A DNA stretch of 64,000 nt from Blastocatellia bacterium (GCA_016713405.1 JADJPF010000024.1:233509-297508), one strand, 5' to 3'; counted from the stretch's first letter, positions 40,425 through 50,055 are shown. Numbers and translations: made by a program. Notes: generated by a model from the letters alone, not told the origin.

Positions 40425-42133
40425 TAGAGCTTAAACCCCTGGTGAATAAAAAATGTTGTTAGCACGGTAAAAAGCACTGGATCAAAGGCTGATTTATCAG
40501 TTGTTGACATTTTAGGTAATTGTTTTAGCAGATTGATAACTTTTTTTTGATCAAAAAATGGCACATTGGCAAAACTTTGGCTATGGATAATGTCTTGAAC
40601 AAAATTATTAATTTCTGCGCTAGAAAAACAGCTAATTGGGGGTGCTGTAAATGGTCGTTTTTCTCTTAAATAAATAGTTTTTGTAATTAATGGTCGCAAA
40701 GCTTCACGCAAAATATATTTTTCCACCGAACCTTTAATTTTTAGCGACATTGGAAGACTTCGAGCAAATTCAAAAAGCTTATGATCTAAAAAAAGGGACT
40801 CGACCTTCAATAGAATTAGCCATTTCCATTCCATCGCCTAATGTATGCAAAATATAATTTGCCAAACAAAGCTTTGACCAAAGATAAGAAGATTGGTTAA
40901 CTCTATGGCGTGATTTTAATTGTCCTACAATATCAATATTAGCTAGAAAGTCTTGATAGCAATCAACCCTGCTAAATTGTTGAATAAAATTTTCAGACAA
41001 AATCTTTCTAACTCGATATCCATAAGTTCCTTTTGCCGCCAAAAAAGCAGGAATAAAACCTAGTTTAGCTTTAACCGCGTCTAGCGGTAAAGACTCACCA
41101 TAGGCTAGTTGAATGCCGGCTAGCTCACTATTGCTAGAGAAAAGTTTGTCAAAATTTTGATTTTCTAGGGAAAAAAGGTCTTGGCGTAGGTGTGGATAGC
41201 CCCCTAATACTTCATCTGAACCTTCACCCGTCAACACTACCTTAAAACCTGCTTGACGGATGGTTTTGCTTAAAATAAATTTTGCTGTTAAATGACCGTT
41301 AATTGCTAGACCTTCGCTATACTAGAATCAAGACCACCGCTTAAGTAGCAACAAAACTCGACATCAGCCCTTAAACGTAGTCTAACCGCCTCTTGAAAAT
41401 GGTGCTTAAATTCTTCTATTAAACATAATTCATTGTCTTGTCTGTAATTATTATCAACAGGATAGTCTAAATCCCAGTAACGGCTGATTTTTACACCATT
41501 GCTATTAGCTAAAAGGTAATGTCCTGGAGGTAGTTGACGAATATTTGCAAAAAGTGTTCGCTCTTGTGGTAAGTATTGTAAATTAGCAGCATGAAAATAG
41601 CTGTAATAATCCCAATCAGCTTCTAGCCCCATTGCAAAGAGGGCTTTAGCCTTTGAAGCTAGATAAAGTGTGTTATTTTGGTTGCTATAGCAAAGAGGTT
41701 TGATTCCAAAACGATCTCTAGCGGCAAAAAGCAGTTGTTTTTTTTCATCCCAAAGAATAAAAGCAAATTCGCCTCTTAAATAATTTAAGCAGTCAACCCC
41801 ATATTTTGCATATAAATGCAGCAGGATTTCGCTATCTGTTTGGGTTTGAAACTTGTAGCCTTGATTTTCTAAATCTACTCGAATCTCTTCAAAACCGTAA
41901 AATTCACCATTTACAACTATATAAATTGTTTTATCTAAATTAGTTATGGGCTGTGTACCTGTATGTAAATCAATAATACTTAAGCGGGTATGACCTAAAG
42001 TAACAAGTTTGTTTTTTGATTGCCAATAATTATTTGCATCCGGGCCACGATGATAAAGAGATGATAAAGCATTGTTTATAGCATTGTTATCTATTGAGTT
42101 TGAGGTCGAAAAAATACCAACTATTCCACACAT
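40424..42133 (-). pseudogene. Asparagine-synthetase-like amidotransferase with internal deletion and frameshifts
   Basis: The start is ATG 42133 (MCGIVGIF with the Cys2 glutaminase nucleophile). The glutaminase domain is complete (SLYHRGPD, NGEFYGFEE, DSEILLHLY, RDRFGIKPL). The synthetase domain has the PPi loop SGGLDSS, but only about 30 residues later reaches KVVLTGEGSDEVLGGYPH. In AsnB about 105 residues separate these motifs, so about 70-75 codons are missing near 41310 and the frame shifts there. A second shift at the A7 run 40788-40794 separates GRVPF from LDHKLFEFARSLP. The A7 shift looks like a base-calling error; the deletion does not. Neighbours are the dehydrogenase 9 bp upstream and the NRPS coupled by TAATG. 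Confidence 0.75.
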
Positions 42134-42141
42134 ATTTTTGA

Positions 42142-43077
42142 TCAAGCTGGGTCAGACAAAGAGAAAAAGCGTTTTAGTAATTCGTTTTCAGCAGATAAAT
42201 CAAAAGCTTCTTTGAAGTCTTCTAGCCTGTAAACTTTGCCAAACATTGAAGTAAAATCAACTGTATTATTTGTTACTAGTGTAATTGCTTCGTCAAATGC
42301 ACCATAGTTTACAGCTTGAAATGTAATTTCTTTTTTAATTGCAGCAATAAAATCAATTGCAACGGCTTGATGTTGCCGGCTTTTAAGGATTATTTTTCCT
42401 CTATATCTTGCTAAATCAATCATTTCTGATAAAGTTTTGCTAGTTGCTAAACTTTCAATTACATAATCATAAGAATTAGCCTTTAAGCTTAATAAATTAT
42501 TATTTGGATCAAAGGTTTGAATATTGTGAAAACCTTTAGCTTGTAATATTTTTTTTATTAGAAGTGAAATTCTATTTTCTCCATAAATTAACCCTTTTTG
42601 CTCGGGGTTTATATCAGCTTTTAATACTGCTAATGCTGCTGCAATAGGCTCGCAATAAGCTGCTAATGGAAAGGGAATATTGTCATTTATTGGATAAACG
42701 GACTCTTTAGGAACAATAATAAACTCTGCAAATGCTCCATTTAGGTCAATTCCTAGCATTTTAGTTGATAAGCAATTATTGGAATTGTTAGCTAGACATT
42801 CTTGGCATCTTTTACAAGCAATTACTGGCATTACAGCCACGTGCTCACCTATTTTAAGGTGAGCAACATTTTTTCCTAATGTTTCAACTATTCCAGAAAA
42901 TTCATGACCTGGAATAACAGGATCTTGGCTTTGAATGCTGCCTTGAGCAACATAAATATCTGTGCGGCAAATTCCTGCTACAACTACCTGAATTAACACA
43001 TCATCATCTGATTGAATTGTAGGATTAGGCCATGTTTTTACGGTTAAATTTTTTCCTTCTTTGACTAAAGCTTTCAT
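42142..43077 (-). CDS. Zinc-type medium-chain alcohol dehydrogenase-like protein
   Basis: The 311-residue protein starts at ATG 43077. It has the MDR GroES-like domain: VVVAGICRTDIYVAQG (catalytic zinc Cys), VIPGHEFSGIVE (His-Glu), and the structural zinc loop CKRCQECLANNSNNC. The Rossmann domain is shortened and degenerate; the usual GxGxxG is not visible (GLIYGENRISLLIKKILQ). It may use NAD(P)H poorly or bind another ligand. It is the first gene of the leftward biosynthetic operon and would fit oxidation or reduction of the aldehyde/alcohol formed by the NRPS reductase. Confidence 0.82.
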   Translation of the reverse strand: MKALVKEGKNLTVKTWPNPTIQSDDDVLIQVVVAGICRTDIYVAQGSIQSQDPVIPGHEFSGIVETLGKNVAHLKIGEHVAVMPVIACKRCQECLANNSNNCLSTKMLGIDLNGAFAEFIIVPKESVYPINDNIPFPLAAYCEPIAAALAVLKADINPEQKGLIYGENRISLLIKKILQAKGFHNIQTFDPNNNLLSLKANSYDYVIESLATSKTLSEMIDLARYRGKIILKSRQHQAVAIDFIAAIKKEITFQAVNYGAFDEAITLVTNNTVDFTSMFGKVYRLEDFKEAFDLSAENELLKRFFSLSDPA

Positions 43078-43216
43078 AGACAATAAATTAAATAATTTTA
43101 AATTAAATAAAAAATCAAAAAGTTACATCCGTTGCAGGAAATTGTAATATAAAATACTAGGAATCTAAGCTATTTTTCTTGTTTGTAAAATAAAATTCTT
43201 AAATAAAAGTAAATCT

Positions 43217-43981
43217 ATGACACAAAATGTAAAAAAAGATGAGTGGTGGAAACCTTTTTATGATGAGTTTTTTGTTAATCTTTTAACTTTGTGGAAAGGC
43301 CAAGCAGAAATTGATTTAACCGTCTCTTTTTTAATTAAAGAACTAGGCTTAAAACCAGAAATGACGGTTTTTGATCAATGTTGTGGTGTTGGAAGCCTTA
43401 GCCTACCGCTAGCTAAACAAGGAATAAATATTATAGGTGTAGATTTAAGTCCAGACTTTATTAATAAAGCTAAATCTCAAGCAAATGAAAATGCCCAATT
43501 TTATTGTGATGATGCTTTTAAGTTTATTCCCTTAAAACTTTGTGACGCAGCTTTTAATTGGCATACTAGTTTTGGCTATTCTGAGTCGGATAAAGAAAAT
43601 ATTTTAATGTTAAAAAATGCTTTTGCTTCACTAAAACCTGGGGGAAAATTTATTTTAGATTATCCAAACATGGCTTGTACCCTAAAAAACTTTGAACGCT
43701 CTATGATTAGGCATATTGATAGCGAAGAAGGCGAAATTTTACTTGTTCGTGAAAGTGAAATAAATTTGGCTACAGGAATGCTTGAACAACTTTGGACAAT
43801 TTGTTTGCCAACAGGAAAACAACTAAAAAAACAAAGCTTTGTAAAAATTTATTTACCACATGCACTAACAGATATGTTAAAAGAATGTGGTTTTTGTAGG
43901 GTAGATATTTATAGCAATGTACTAGGAGAACCACTAAGCTTAAATACTCCTCGTTGTATTTATAAAGCAACTAAACCTTAG
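43217..43981 (+). CDS. Class I SAM-dependent methyltransferase
   Basis: The 254-residue protein has motif I FDQCCGVGSLSLPLAKQG, the acidic loop IIGVDLSPDFINKAK, FYCDDAFKF and LKPGGKFILDYPNM. This is a Methyltransf_25/11-type fold. No substrate domain is present, so it probably acts on a small molecule. It is divergent from the dehydrogenase operon, shares the 139-bp intergenic region, and lies 14 bp before the oxygenase gene. Confidence 0.85.
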   Translation: MTQNVKKDEWWKPFYDEFFVNLLTLWKGQAEIDLTVSFLIKELGLKPEMTVFDQCCGVGSLSLPLAKQGINIIGVDLSPDFINKAKSQANENAQFYCDDAFKFIPLKLCDAAFNWHTSFGYSESDKENILMLKNAFASLKPGGKFILDYPNMACTLKNFERSMIRHIDSEEGEILLVRESEINLATGMLEQLWTICLPTGKQLKKQSFVKIYLPHALTDMLKECGFCRVDIYSNVLGEPLSLNTPRCIYKATKP

Positions 43982-43995
43982 TAAATAAATAAATT

Positions 43996-44850
43996 ATGAA
44001 TAAAATAAAAAAAATATTACCTCAAGATAGCAAACTAAAAGATAGCAAACTAACTAGAAAGCAAATTTATCAAGGCGAGGTTCTTTGTTTTCCTGCTACA
44101 GATGTTTCTAAACAGCTTGTAAGCGATGTATTAGCATTATTAAAAGAGGAGTTAGGCGAAGATGTTCGTACAGCACAATTTAGATTTTCTGATGAAGAAT
44201 TTTTTGAGCATATTGGAAAATTAAGAAAAATAATTTATACCCAAACATATTTTCACGATTTAGCTAAAAAACTACTATTTGAACTTAATTTTATTCCAAA
44301 TGAAAATGCTTTTGAACCTATTAGACTACGGGTAATTACTCATAAAGGACATGAAAATCCTAAAGCAGCACCTATTTATTATGCTCATCGGGATACTTGG
44401 TATTCGCACTCGCAAGCATTAATTACTTGGTGGATACCTTTGCATGATTTAAGAGAAGAAGAAACCTTTGTATTTTTTCCAGAATATTTTAATCATCCAG
44501 TAAAAAATGGCTCACAGCATTTTGATTATGACGAATGGATGCTAGATAAACGCCAATTAACAGTTGGATGGCAGGACAAAAACGCAGGTAGGGAAGCTTT
44601 TTATCCCTCTTTAATGGAAGAAATAAGTGACAGTCAAAAAGTAGGCTTTTCTGCTAAAGCAGGAGAAATAATTTTGTTTTCTGGGTCATGTCTTCATCAA
44701 ACGCTTAATAATTTATCAGGAATGACCCGTTTTAGCTTAGATTTTCGTACTGTAGATCTTACAGATCATAATGAAAATATTGGCGCACCAAATGTTGATA
44801 ATCTTTCTCGGGGTTCGGCAATGAGACAATATATCTACCCAAGTAATTAA
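43996..44850 (+). CDS. Fe(II)/2-oxoglutarate-type oxygenase-like protein
   Basis: The 284-residue protein contains a double-stranded beta-helix pattern with IYYAHRDTWYSHSQALITWWIPLHDL (HxD facial triad start), a long insert, then GEIILFSGSCLHQTLNNLSGMTRFSLDFRTV (distal His, and Arg that could bind 2-oxoglutarate). That is the layout of phytanoyl-CoA hydroxylase-type oxygenases. The substrate is unknown; hydroxylation of an amino-acid derivative in the adjacent pathway is an inference. It is 14 bp after the methyltransferase and 31 bp before the protease gene. Confidence 0.68.
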   Translation: MNKIKKILPQDSKLKDSKLTRKQIYQGEVLCFPATDVSKQLVSDVLALLKEELGEDVRTAQFRFSDEEFFEHIGKLRKIIYTQTYFHDLAKKLLFELNFIPNENAFEPIRLRVITHKGHENPKAAPIYYAHRDTWYSHSQALITWWIPLHDLREEETFVFFPEYFNHPVKNGSQHFDYDEWMLDKRQLTVGWQDKNAGREAFYPSLMEEISDSQKVGFSAKAGEIILFSGSCLHQTLNNLSGMTRFSLDFRTVDLTDHNENIGAPNVDNLSRGSAMRQYIYPSN

Positions 44851-44881
44851 ATTTATTTTTTCTAGGAGCATAATAAAAATT

Positions 44882-46780
44882 ATGGCAAAAGATTTTACTA
44901 TTCGTCGATCTGATGGCACAGAAATAAAAGTTGCTGGCTATAAATTTGCCGCCCCAAATCCTAATGTTAAAAAATATGCTGGAAAAAAATATGGGGATTC
45001 AGAACTTCCTGCCAAAGTAGATTTACGTGAATATATGACTAAAGTAGAAAACCAGGGTAACACTAGTAGTTGTGTTGCAAATGCTGTAGCAGGTGCTTAC
45101 GAATATTTAGTTAAACGCTATAAAGGTAAAAACTCATATGATGTAAGTAGGCTTTTTATTTACTATAATGCCCGTAAATTACAAGGTTGGGAAAATCAAG
45201 ACGAAGGTTCTTTTATTGCTGATGCTGTAGAAGGGTTAAAAAAATGGGGTGCTTGTTCAGAAGACACTTGGCCGTTTGATGAAGATATAGTCAATAAAAA
45301 ACCTGTAGAAACAGCCTACAAAGAAGCAAAGAATTTTTTTAGTAGAAGATGTAAAACTTGTTCCGCTTACCCTTCATGATTGGAAACATGCTTTAGCAGA
45401 AGGTAATCCAATTATTTTTGGTATTTCACTTTACGAATCTTTTGACTCACACAGAAGAAAAGGTCTTGTCCCAATGCCGTCCAGAAAAGAAGCCTCACGT
45501 GAAGATCATGGAGGGCATGCAATGCTTTGTGTGGGCTATTCTGATGCTGATAGAACTTTTATTGTCCGTAATTCCTGGGGTAGGAGTTGGGGAGATAAAG
45601 GTTATTGTTATATTCCTTATGATTATTTAATTAGTGAAAAATTTAATGATGCTGATAGCTGGATTATTAAGCGATTAGATAATTTTCCTGATGGAGATCA
45701 AGAAGGTTGGGGAGAAGAAGAAAGTGTTATAGAAGAATCTAATACAGAATTCTCCAAAATGACAGATGAAGAATACACAGATATGCTTGATGCAATGGGA
45801 TATATCATATTGAATATCGGGTAGCACTGGTTTTAATGCGCGTAATGGGTATAAATAAATCTACTACTCCAGCTAAATTACAAGAACTAATTACTTCTGT
45901 AGACAAACTTCTTACTCAGCTAGGAATTAATGTAAATGCAGAAAAATTAGTTATGAACAGTCTTAATAATGTTGATAATAATGATTTATTGCGTGAATCC
46001 ATTGGGCTGCTAGCAAAATATCTGTCTCAAACTATTTTATCTCAACTTAGTGCTGGAACGTTAATCGCTCAATTAGGTTTAAGTCAATCTACACATGATT
46101 TAATTAAATATGGTTTATCAGAATTAGGAGGAGATTCTTTAATAACAAATGCTATGGATTGGTTAGGGAATATGTTTTCTGATAGCGTTGTAAAAGAAAA
46201 TAAACAACTTAATACAAATACTAATTCTAGTTCTGATAATACTGATAGTTCTGCTAGCTTGGATGAAACGTCTGAAGATGAAGTAGAAAGTGAAGATGAA
46301 GATATAAGCGAAGATTCTGATGAGGACGAAGAATACGAAGATGATGATGATGATGGTGAAGATGACGATGGTGATGATGATGACGATGATGACGAGGAAG
46401 AGGAATATGAAGACGATGATGGCGATGATGATGGTGATGACGAGGAAGACGAGGAAGACGAGGAAGACGAGGAAGAGGAATATGAAGACGATGATGGCGA
46501 TGATGACGATGATGATGGTGAGGACGAAGAAGACGACGATGATGGCGATGATGACGATGATGACGATGATGACGATGATGACGATGATGACGATGATGAC
46601 GATGATGATGGCGACGAGGAAGAAGACGAAGAAGACGACGATGATGGCGATGATGGCGATGATGGCGATGACGATGATGATGGCGATGATGATGGCGATG
46701 AGGAAGAAGACGATGATGGCGATGAAGAGGAAGAAGAAAAACCAAGTAAGAATAGCAACAGAAAAAAGAGTAGGTGGTAA
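44882..46780 (+). CDS. Papain-like (C1A) protease fused to a poly-acidic tail (frameshifted)
   Basis: AGGAG precedes ATG 44882. The frame shifts at a T7 run (45334-45340) and again near 45802, restoring the first frame; corrected length is about 632 residues. The protease domain has VENQGNTSSCVANAVAGAYEY (Gln and catalytic Cys), GGHAMLCVGY (His) and VRNSWGRSWGDKGYCYIPYDY (Asn). No signal peptide is seen at the N-terminus. A helical region follows (STTPAKLQELITSVDKLLTQLG to MDWLGNMFSD), then about 190 residues almost wholly of Asp/Glu with occasional Gly and Tyr, ending in a basic tail (KPSKNSNRKKSRW). The tail could bind calcium or basic partners. It probably belongs to the methyltransferase-oxygenase transcript. 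Confidence 0.8.
46300..46738 (+). repeat. GAT/GAC/GAA triplet low-complexity tract
   Basis: About 440 bp consist almost only of GAY/GAR triplets with interspersed GGC/GGT, coding for the acidic tail. Imperfect longer units recur (for example GAGGAATATGAAGACGATGA at about 46399 and 46471), showing growth by duplication. Copy number here is prone to replication slippage and assembly error. Confidence 0.85.
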
Positions 46781-46815
46781 AATTTTAAACTAAAAATTTC
46801 TTATAAAATCTGAAG

Positions 46816-46842
46816 ATAAGCGGCTATTTGTTAGCCGCTTAT
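46816..46842. terminator. Bidirectional terminator
   Basis: ATAAGCGGCTA pairs perfectly with TAGCCGCTTAT (11 bp, 5-nt loop) between the convergent stops of the papain-like gene (46780) and the BMP lipoprotein gene (46844). Confidence 0.8.
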
Positions 46843-46843
46843 T

Positions 46844-47878
46844 TCAATTTTGGCTGGAAGAATTAGTAAAACTAGAAGTATCTAAATTGCCTGAGCGGAT
46901 TTCTTCAGAAATATTATTAAATTTTTGTATTTGTTCAGGTGTAAGATGATTTCGGAAAGGTGCAAAATTAAATATATCTTCTCTTAAACCAAATTTATAT
47001 TGTTTGCCTTCCCATCTGCCCTGTTGAACTAGGGTTGCGGCTCTTAATATTAGATTAGAACTATCATTAATTACACTAGTGATTACTTTTCCTGGAGCAA
47101 CATCATGTTGATCTTGATCACGCCCTATAATTAACACTTGAGGGTATTTAGCTATTTCTTTTATTGCTGTAACGCCGGGATGATCAGTATTTATTGAAAT
47201 AATATCAACCCCTTGACTAACAAGCTCTAAAGCTGTTTGAGTTGCTTTATTTGGATCAATCCATGTGTGTAAATACCTAATGCTTACTTTAATATTTGGG
47301 TCAATAGATTTTGCTGCTTTTTCAAAAAATACGGATTCTTCTACATACTGAGGGAAATCATCTCCAACCATATAAGCTATATGTTTGGTTTTAGTCTTCA
47401 TTCCAGCTATTAAGCCTGTTAAATAACCCATTTCTCCAAAGCGAAAAGTAATTGCTCCTAAATTACTGTTATTACCAGAGTAAAAGCCATTAACAGCAAA
47501 TTTAGTGCGGGGAAATTCTTTAGCTACAATTTGGGCAGGTTCAACATATTCTCCTCCATGTAAAATAACAAAATCATAACCTTGTACTGCGTATTTTCTT
47601 GCTTCTGTAACAGCAGTTTCAGCAGTAACATTTTCTGTGTAAGAAATATTAGCCTTAAGTTTTTCTTCTACTAGTTTTATTGCCTCATAGCCTGCTTGAT
47701 TCCATGAGTGATCATCAATAGAACCAGCTAATAAAATTGCAACTCTAAAATCTGAATAAGTTTTAGCATCTTTAGCATCTTCAATATCTATGTTACAGCC
47801 TAACAAATTGATGAGTGTAACAATTAAAAAAAATATAGCTAAAACGGTAAAATTTTTTCTAAAACCTACTAGATTCAT
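46844..47878 (-). CDS. BMP-family (Med/PnrA-like) substrate-binding lipoprotein
   Basis: The 344-residue protein has a lipoprotein signal with lipobox LLGC at about residues 25-28. The BMP fold is clear: VAILLAGSIDDHSWNQAGYEAI, YDFVILHGGEYVEPAQIVAKEFP, GEMGYLTGLIAGMKTKTKHIAYMVG, VDIISINTDHPGVTAIKEI and VITSVINDSSNLIL. Members bind nucleosides or act as ligand-binding sensors. No ABC permease or ATPase gene is nearby. It is divergent from the sensor-phosphatase gene 162 bp away, which suggests it may feed a signal to that system. Confidence 0.88.
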   Translation of the reverse strand: MNLVGFRKNFTVLAIFFLIVTLINLLGCNIDIEDAKDAKTYSDFRVAILLAGSIDDHSWNQAGYEAIKLVEEKLKANISYTENVTAETAVTEARKYAVQGYDFVILHGGEYVEPAQIVAKEFPRTKFAVNGFYSGNNSNLGAITFRFGEMGYLTGLIAGMKTKTKHIAYMVGDDFPQYVEESVFFEKAAKSIDPNIKVSIRYLHTWIDPNKATQTALELVSQGVDIISINTDHPGVTAIKEIAKYPQVLIIGRDQDQHDVAPGKVITSVINDSSNLILRAATLVQQGRWEGKQYKFGLREDIFNFAPFRNHLTPEQIQKFNNISEEIRSGNLDTSSFTNSSSQN

Positions 47879-48040
47879 AAATTAAGCCTTGATTAAATAG
47901 TTTGTGACAAAAGCATACAACACAGAAAACATATCAACAACATGATAAAAAAACTATGATATTATGCCTTTTATTGATATTTTGAGATAGTTCTATAGTC
48001 TTGATGCTGAAGGATTTTTATTAGGATAATTATCTAGCGA

Positions 48041-50029
48041 ATGAAAAAAGATTCTTTATTGAAACATAAAAAATTAAATACTAATAAGCTTGCCTGGTAT
48101 GAGTTTTCTATTGCAACACAACTTAGATATGGGTTAGCACTTTCGGTTGTGCTTAGTATATTAATAACAGGAGGATTTTTAATTTATTATAGTTTTCAAG
48201 TTCTTTTAAGAGAGACTAACAAATTGCAAAAAGAACATAGCCGAGTTGCCGCCGAGACAATTGATTCTTATATAGACGATCTTCAAAGAAAACTTAGTTA
48301 TTTAGCACGTGTAAGGGGTTTAACCAATCTACCGCAAGCTGAAAAACAAAATCTGCTAGAAGCTTTAACCCGTCATAATGCAGCATATGAAATGGTGGCA
48401 ATTCTTGATAGTCAAGGACAAGTTTTAGCAACTATTTCACCTTATGGCACACCTACGCCAACTACTTTTGCTAATACCCAATTATTTTTACGTACTTTTA
48501 AGAAACAGGAAGAATATGTTGAATATGTTAGCTTTGATAAGGATGTTAATCAGCTAGTTACTACTTTTGCTGTACCAATTCATAATTTAGAAGATAAAGT
48601 TGATGGAGTTCTTTTAGCAAAAGTTAATCTTAAATTCCTTAATTTTATTGTTTCCCAAACTGATGTAGGAAAAACAGGCTATGCCTATGTTGTAGATGAG
48701 AGAAACAAGTTAATTGCTAAACGTGGTAGTAGTCAAAGTGTATTTAATTTAGAAGATGTTTCAAATCTAGCATTTATTAAAGAACGCTCTATGCTACAAG
48801 CTAAATCCTTAAATGTTTATAAAGGGCTTAAAGGTGTAGAGGTTTTAGGGGCAATTGCTCCTGTTAGAAGTGTATCTTGGTTGGTTGTAGTTGAACTACC
48901 AACAATGGAAGCCTACCAACCTATTTATAATATGATACTTACAATGACGATTAGCTTAATGGTAATAATTATAGTAGTTATTATATTAGGTTTTCTTTTT
49001 TCTAAAAGAATTGTTGCACCATTTCAACGTTTAACAATGGCTGCTGCACAAATTAGTGATGGAAACTTAAATATCCAAGTTAATATCAAAGCTAATAATG
49101 AGTTAGGAATCCTGTCAAAAGCTTTTAATGATATGGTCTTTCAATTAAAAGAATCTTTTGAAGCTTTAGAGAAAACTAACCAAACATTAGAAATTCGTGT
49201 ACAAGAGCGAACAACAGAGCTAGAAGTAGCTAATAAGCAAATTTTAGAGCTTAACGAACGTCTTAAGGCTGATAATTTAAGAATGAGTGCGGAATTAGAT
49301 GTAACAAGACAATTACAACAGATGATTTTACCTAAAGAACAAGAACTAATCCAACTAGCAGATTTAGATATTGCAGGGTTTATGGAACCGGCTGATGAGG
49401 TTGGAGGGGATTATTATGACGTTGTTAAACAAGGTAATAAAATTAGAATGGGCATAGGTGATGTTACTGGGCATGGTTTAGAAAGCGGGGTAGTTATGAT
49501 AATGGCACAAACAGCAATTCGTACCCTGCTAGCTAATGATGAGAAAGACCCTATTAAATTCTTAAATTCAGTAAATAAAGTAATTTATGATAATACTAGA
49601 CGTATGAAAAGCCATAAAAACATGACGCTAGCATTGCTTGAATATGAAGAAGGAATGCTACGTCTTAGCGGACAACATGAAGATCTAGTGATTTTACGTA
49701 GTAATGGTGAAATAGAACAAATAGACACTTTTGAGCTAGGTTTTCCCCTTGGTATTGAATCAGACATTAAAGCTTATGTAGCACAAACAGACATTAAACT
49801 AAATCCAGAAGAAATAGCTGTACTTTATACAGATGGCCTAATAGAGGCCGTAAATCAGCAAAATGAGATGTATGGTTTAAGTCGTTTATTTCAAGTAATA
49901 AAAGAAAGCTCTCATTTATCAGCAAATCAAATATGTAGCCAAATAATTGGAAACTTAAAAAAACATGTTGGTAAACAAAAGGTATATGATGATATAACTT
50001 TGTTAGTTATAAAGCGTAAAAAAGCTTAA
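48041..50029 (+). CDS. Sensor SpoIIE-type PP2C phosphatase (dCache-HAMP-PP2C, SiaA/RsbU-like)
   Basis: The 662-residue protein has a membrane helix at about 30-52, an extracytoplasmic Cache domain to about 290, a second helix at 297-320, HAMP (RIVAPFQRLTMAAAQISDG), a coiled coil and a PP2C domain. Phosphatase motifs are EPADEVGGDYYDVV, GIGDVTGHGLESGVVM and VLYTDGLIEAVN, which carry the Mn-binding Asp residues. It should dephosphorylate an STAS-type partner, most likely the slr1659-like protein encoded two genes downstream. It heads a five-gene operon with gaps of 5-26 bp. Confidence 0.92.
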   Translation: MKKDSLLKHKKLNTNKLAWYEFSIATQLRYGLALSVVLSILITGGFLIYYSFQVLLRETNKLQKEHSRVAAETIDSYIDDLQRKLSYLARVRGLTNLPQAEKQNLLEALTRHNAAYEMVAILDSQGQVLATISPYGTPTPTTFANTQLFLRTFKKQEEYVEYVSFDKDVNQLVTTFAVPIHNLEDKVDGVLLAKVNLKFLNFIVSQTDVGKTGYAYVVDERNKLIAKRGSSQSVFNLEDVSNLAFIKERSMLQAKSLNVYKGLKGVEVLGAIAPVRSVSWLVVVELPTMEAYQPIYNMILTMTISLMVIIIVVIILGFLFSKRIVAPFQRLTMAAAQISDGNLNIQVNIKANNELGILSKAFNDMVFQLKESFEALEKTNQTLEIRVQERTTELEVANKQILELNERLKADNLRMSAELDVTRQLQQMILPKEQELIQLADLDIAGFMEPADEVGGDYYDVVKQGNKIRMGIGDVTGHGLESGVVMIMAQTAIRTLLANDEKDPIKFLNSVNKVIYDNTRRMKSHKNMTLALLEYEEGMLRLSGQHEDLVILRSNGEIEQIDTFELGFPLGIESDIKAYVAQTDIKLNPEEIAVLYTDGLIEAVNQQNEMYGLSRLFQVIKESSHLSANQICSQIIGNLKKHVGKQKVYDDITLLVIKRKKA

Positions 50030-50055
50030 TTATTTTTAAGAAAGATGGAAAGATT

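Noticed and set aside
45334..45340. Programmed ribosomal frameshift at the T7 run in the papain-like gene
   Set aside because: No heptameric slippery site in the proper phase or stimulatory structure is evident, the required shift is +1, and similar T7/A7 breaks occur in unrelated genes in the window, which points to homopolymer error.
46084..46758. Long poly-Ser (minus strand) and poly-His/Arg or poly-Met/Thr (other frames) reading frames
   Set aside because: These are mirror images of the GAY/GAR triplet tract coding the acidic tail. They have no ribosome sites and no domain, and their composition is dictated by the repeat.
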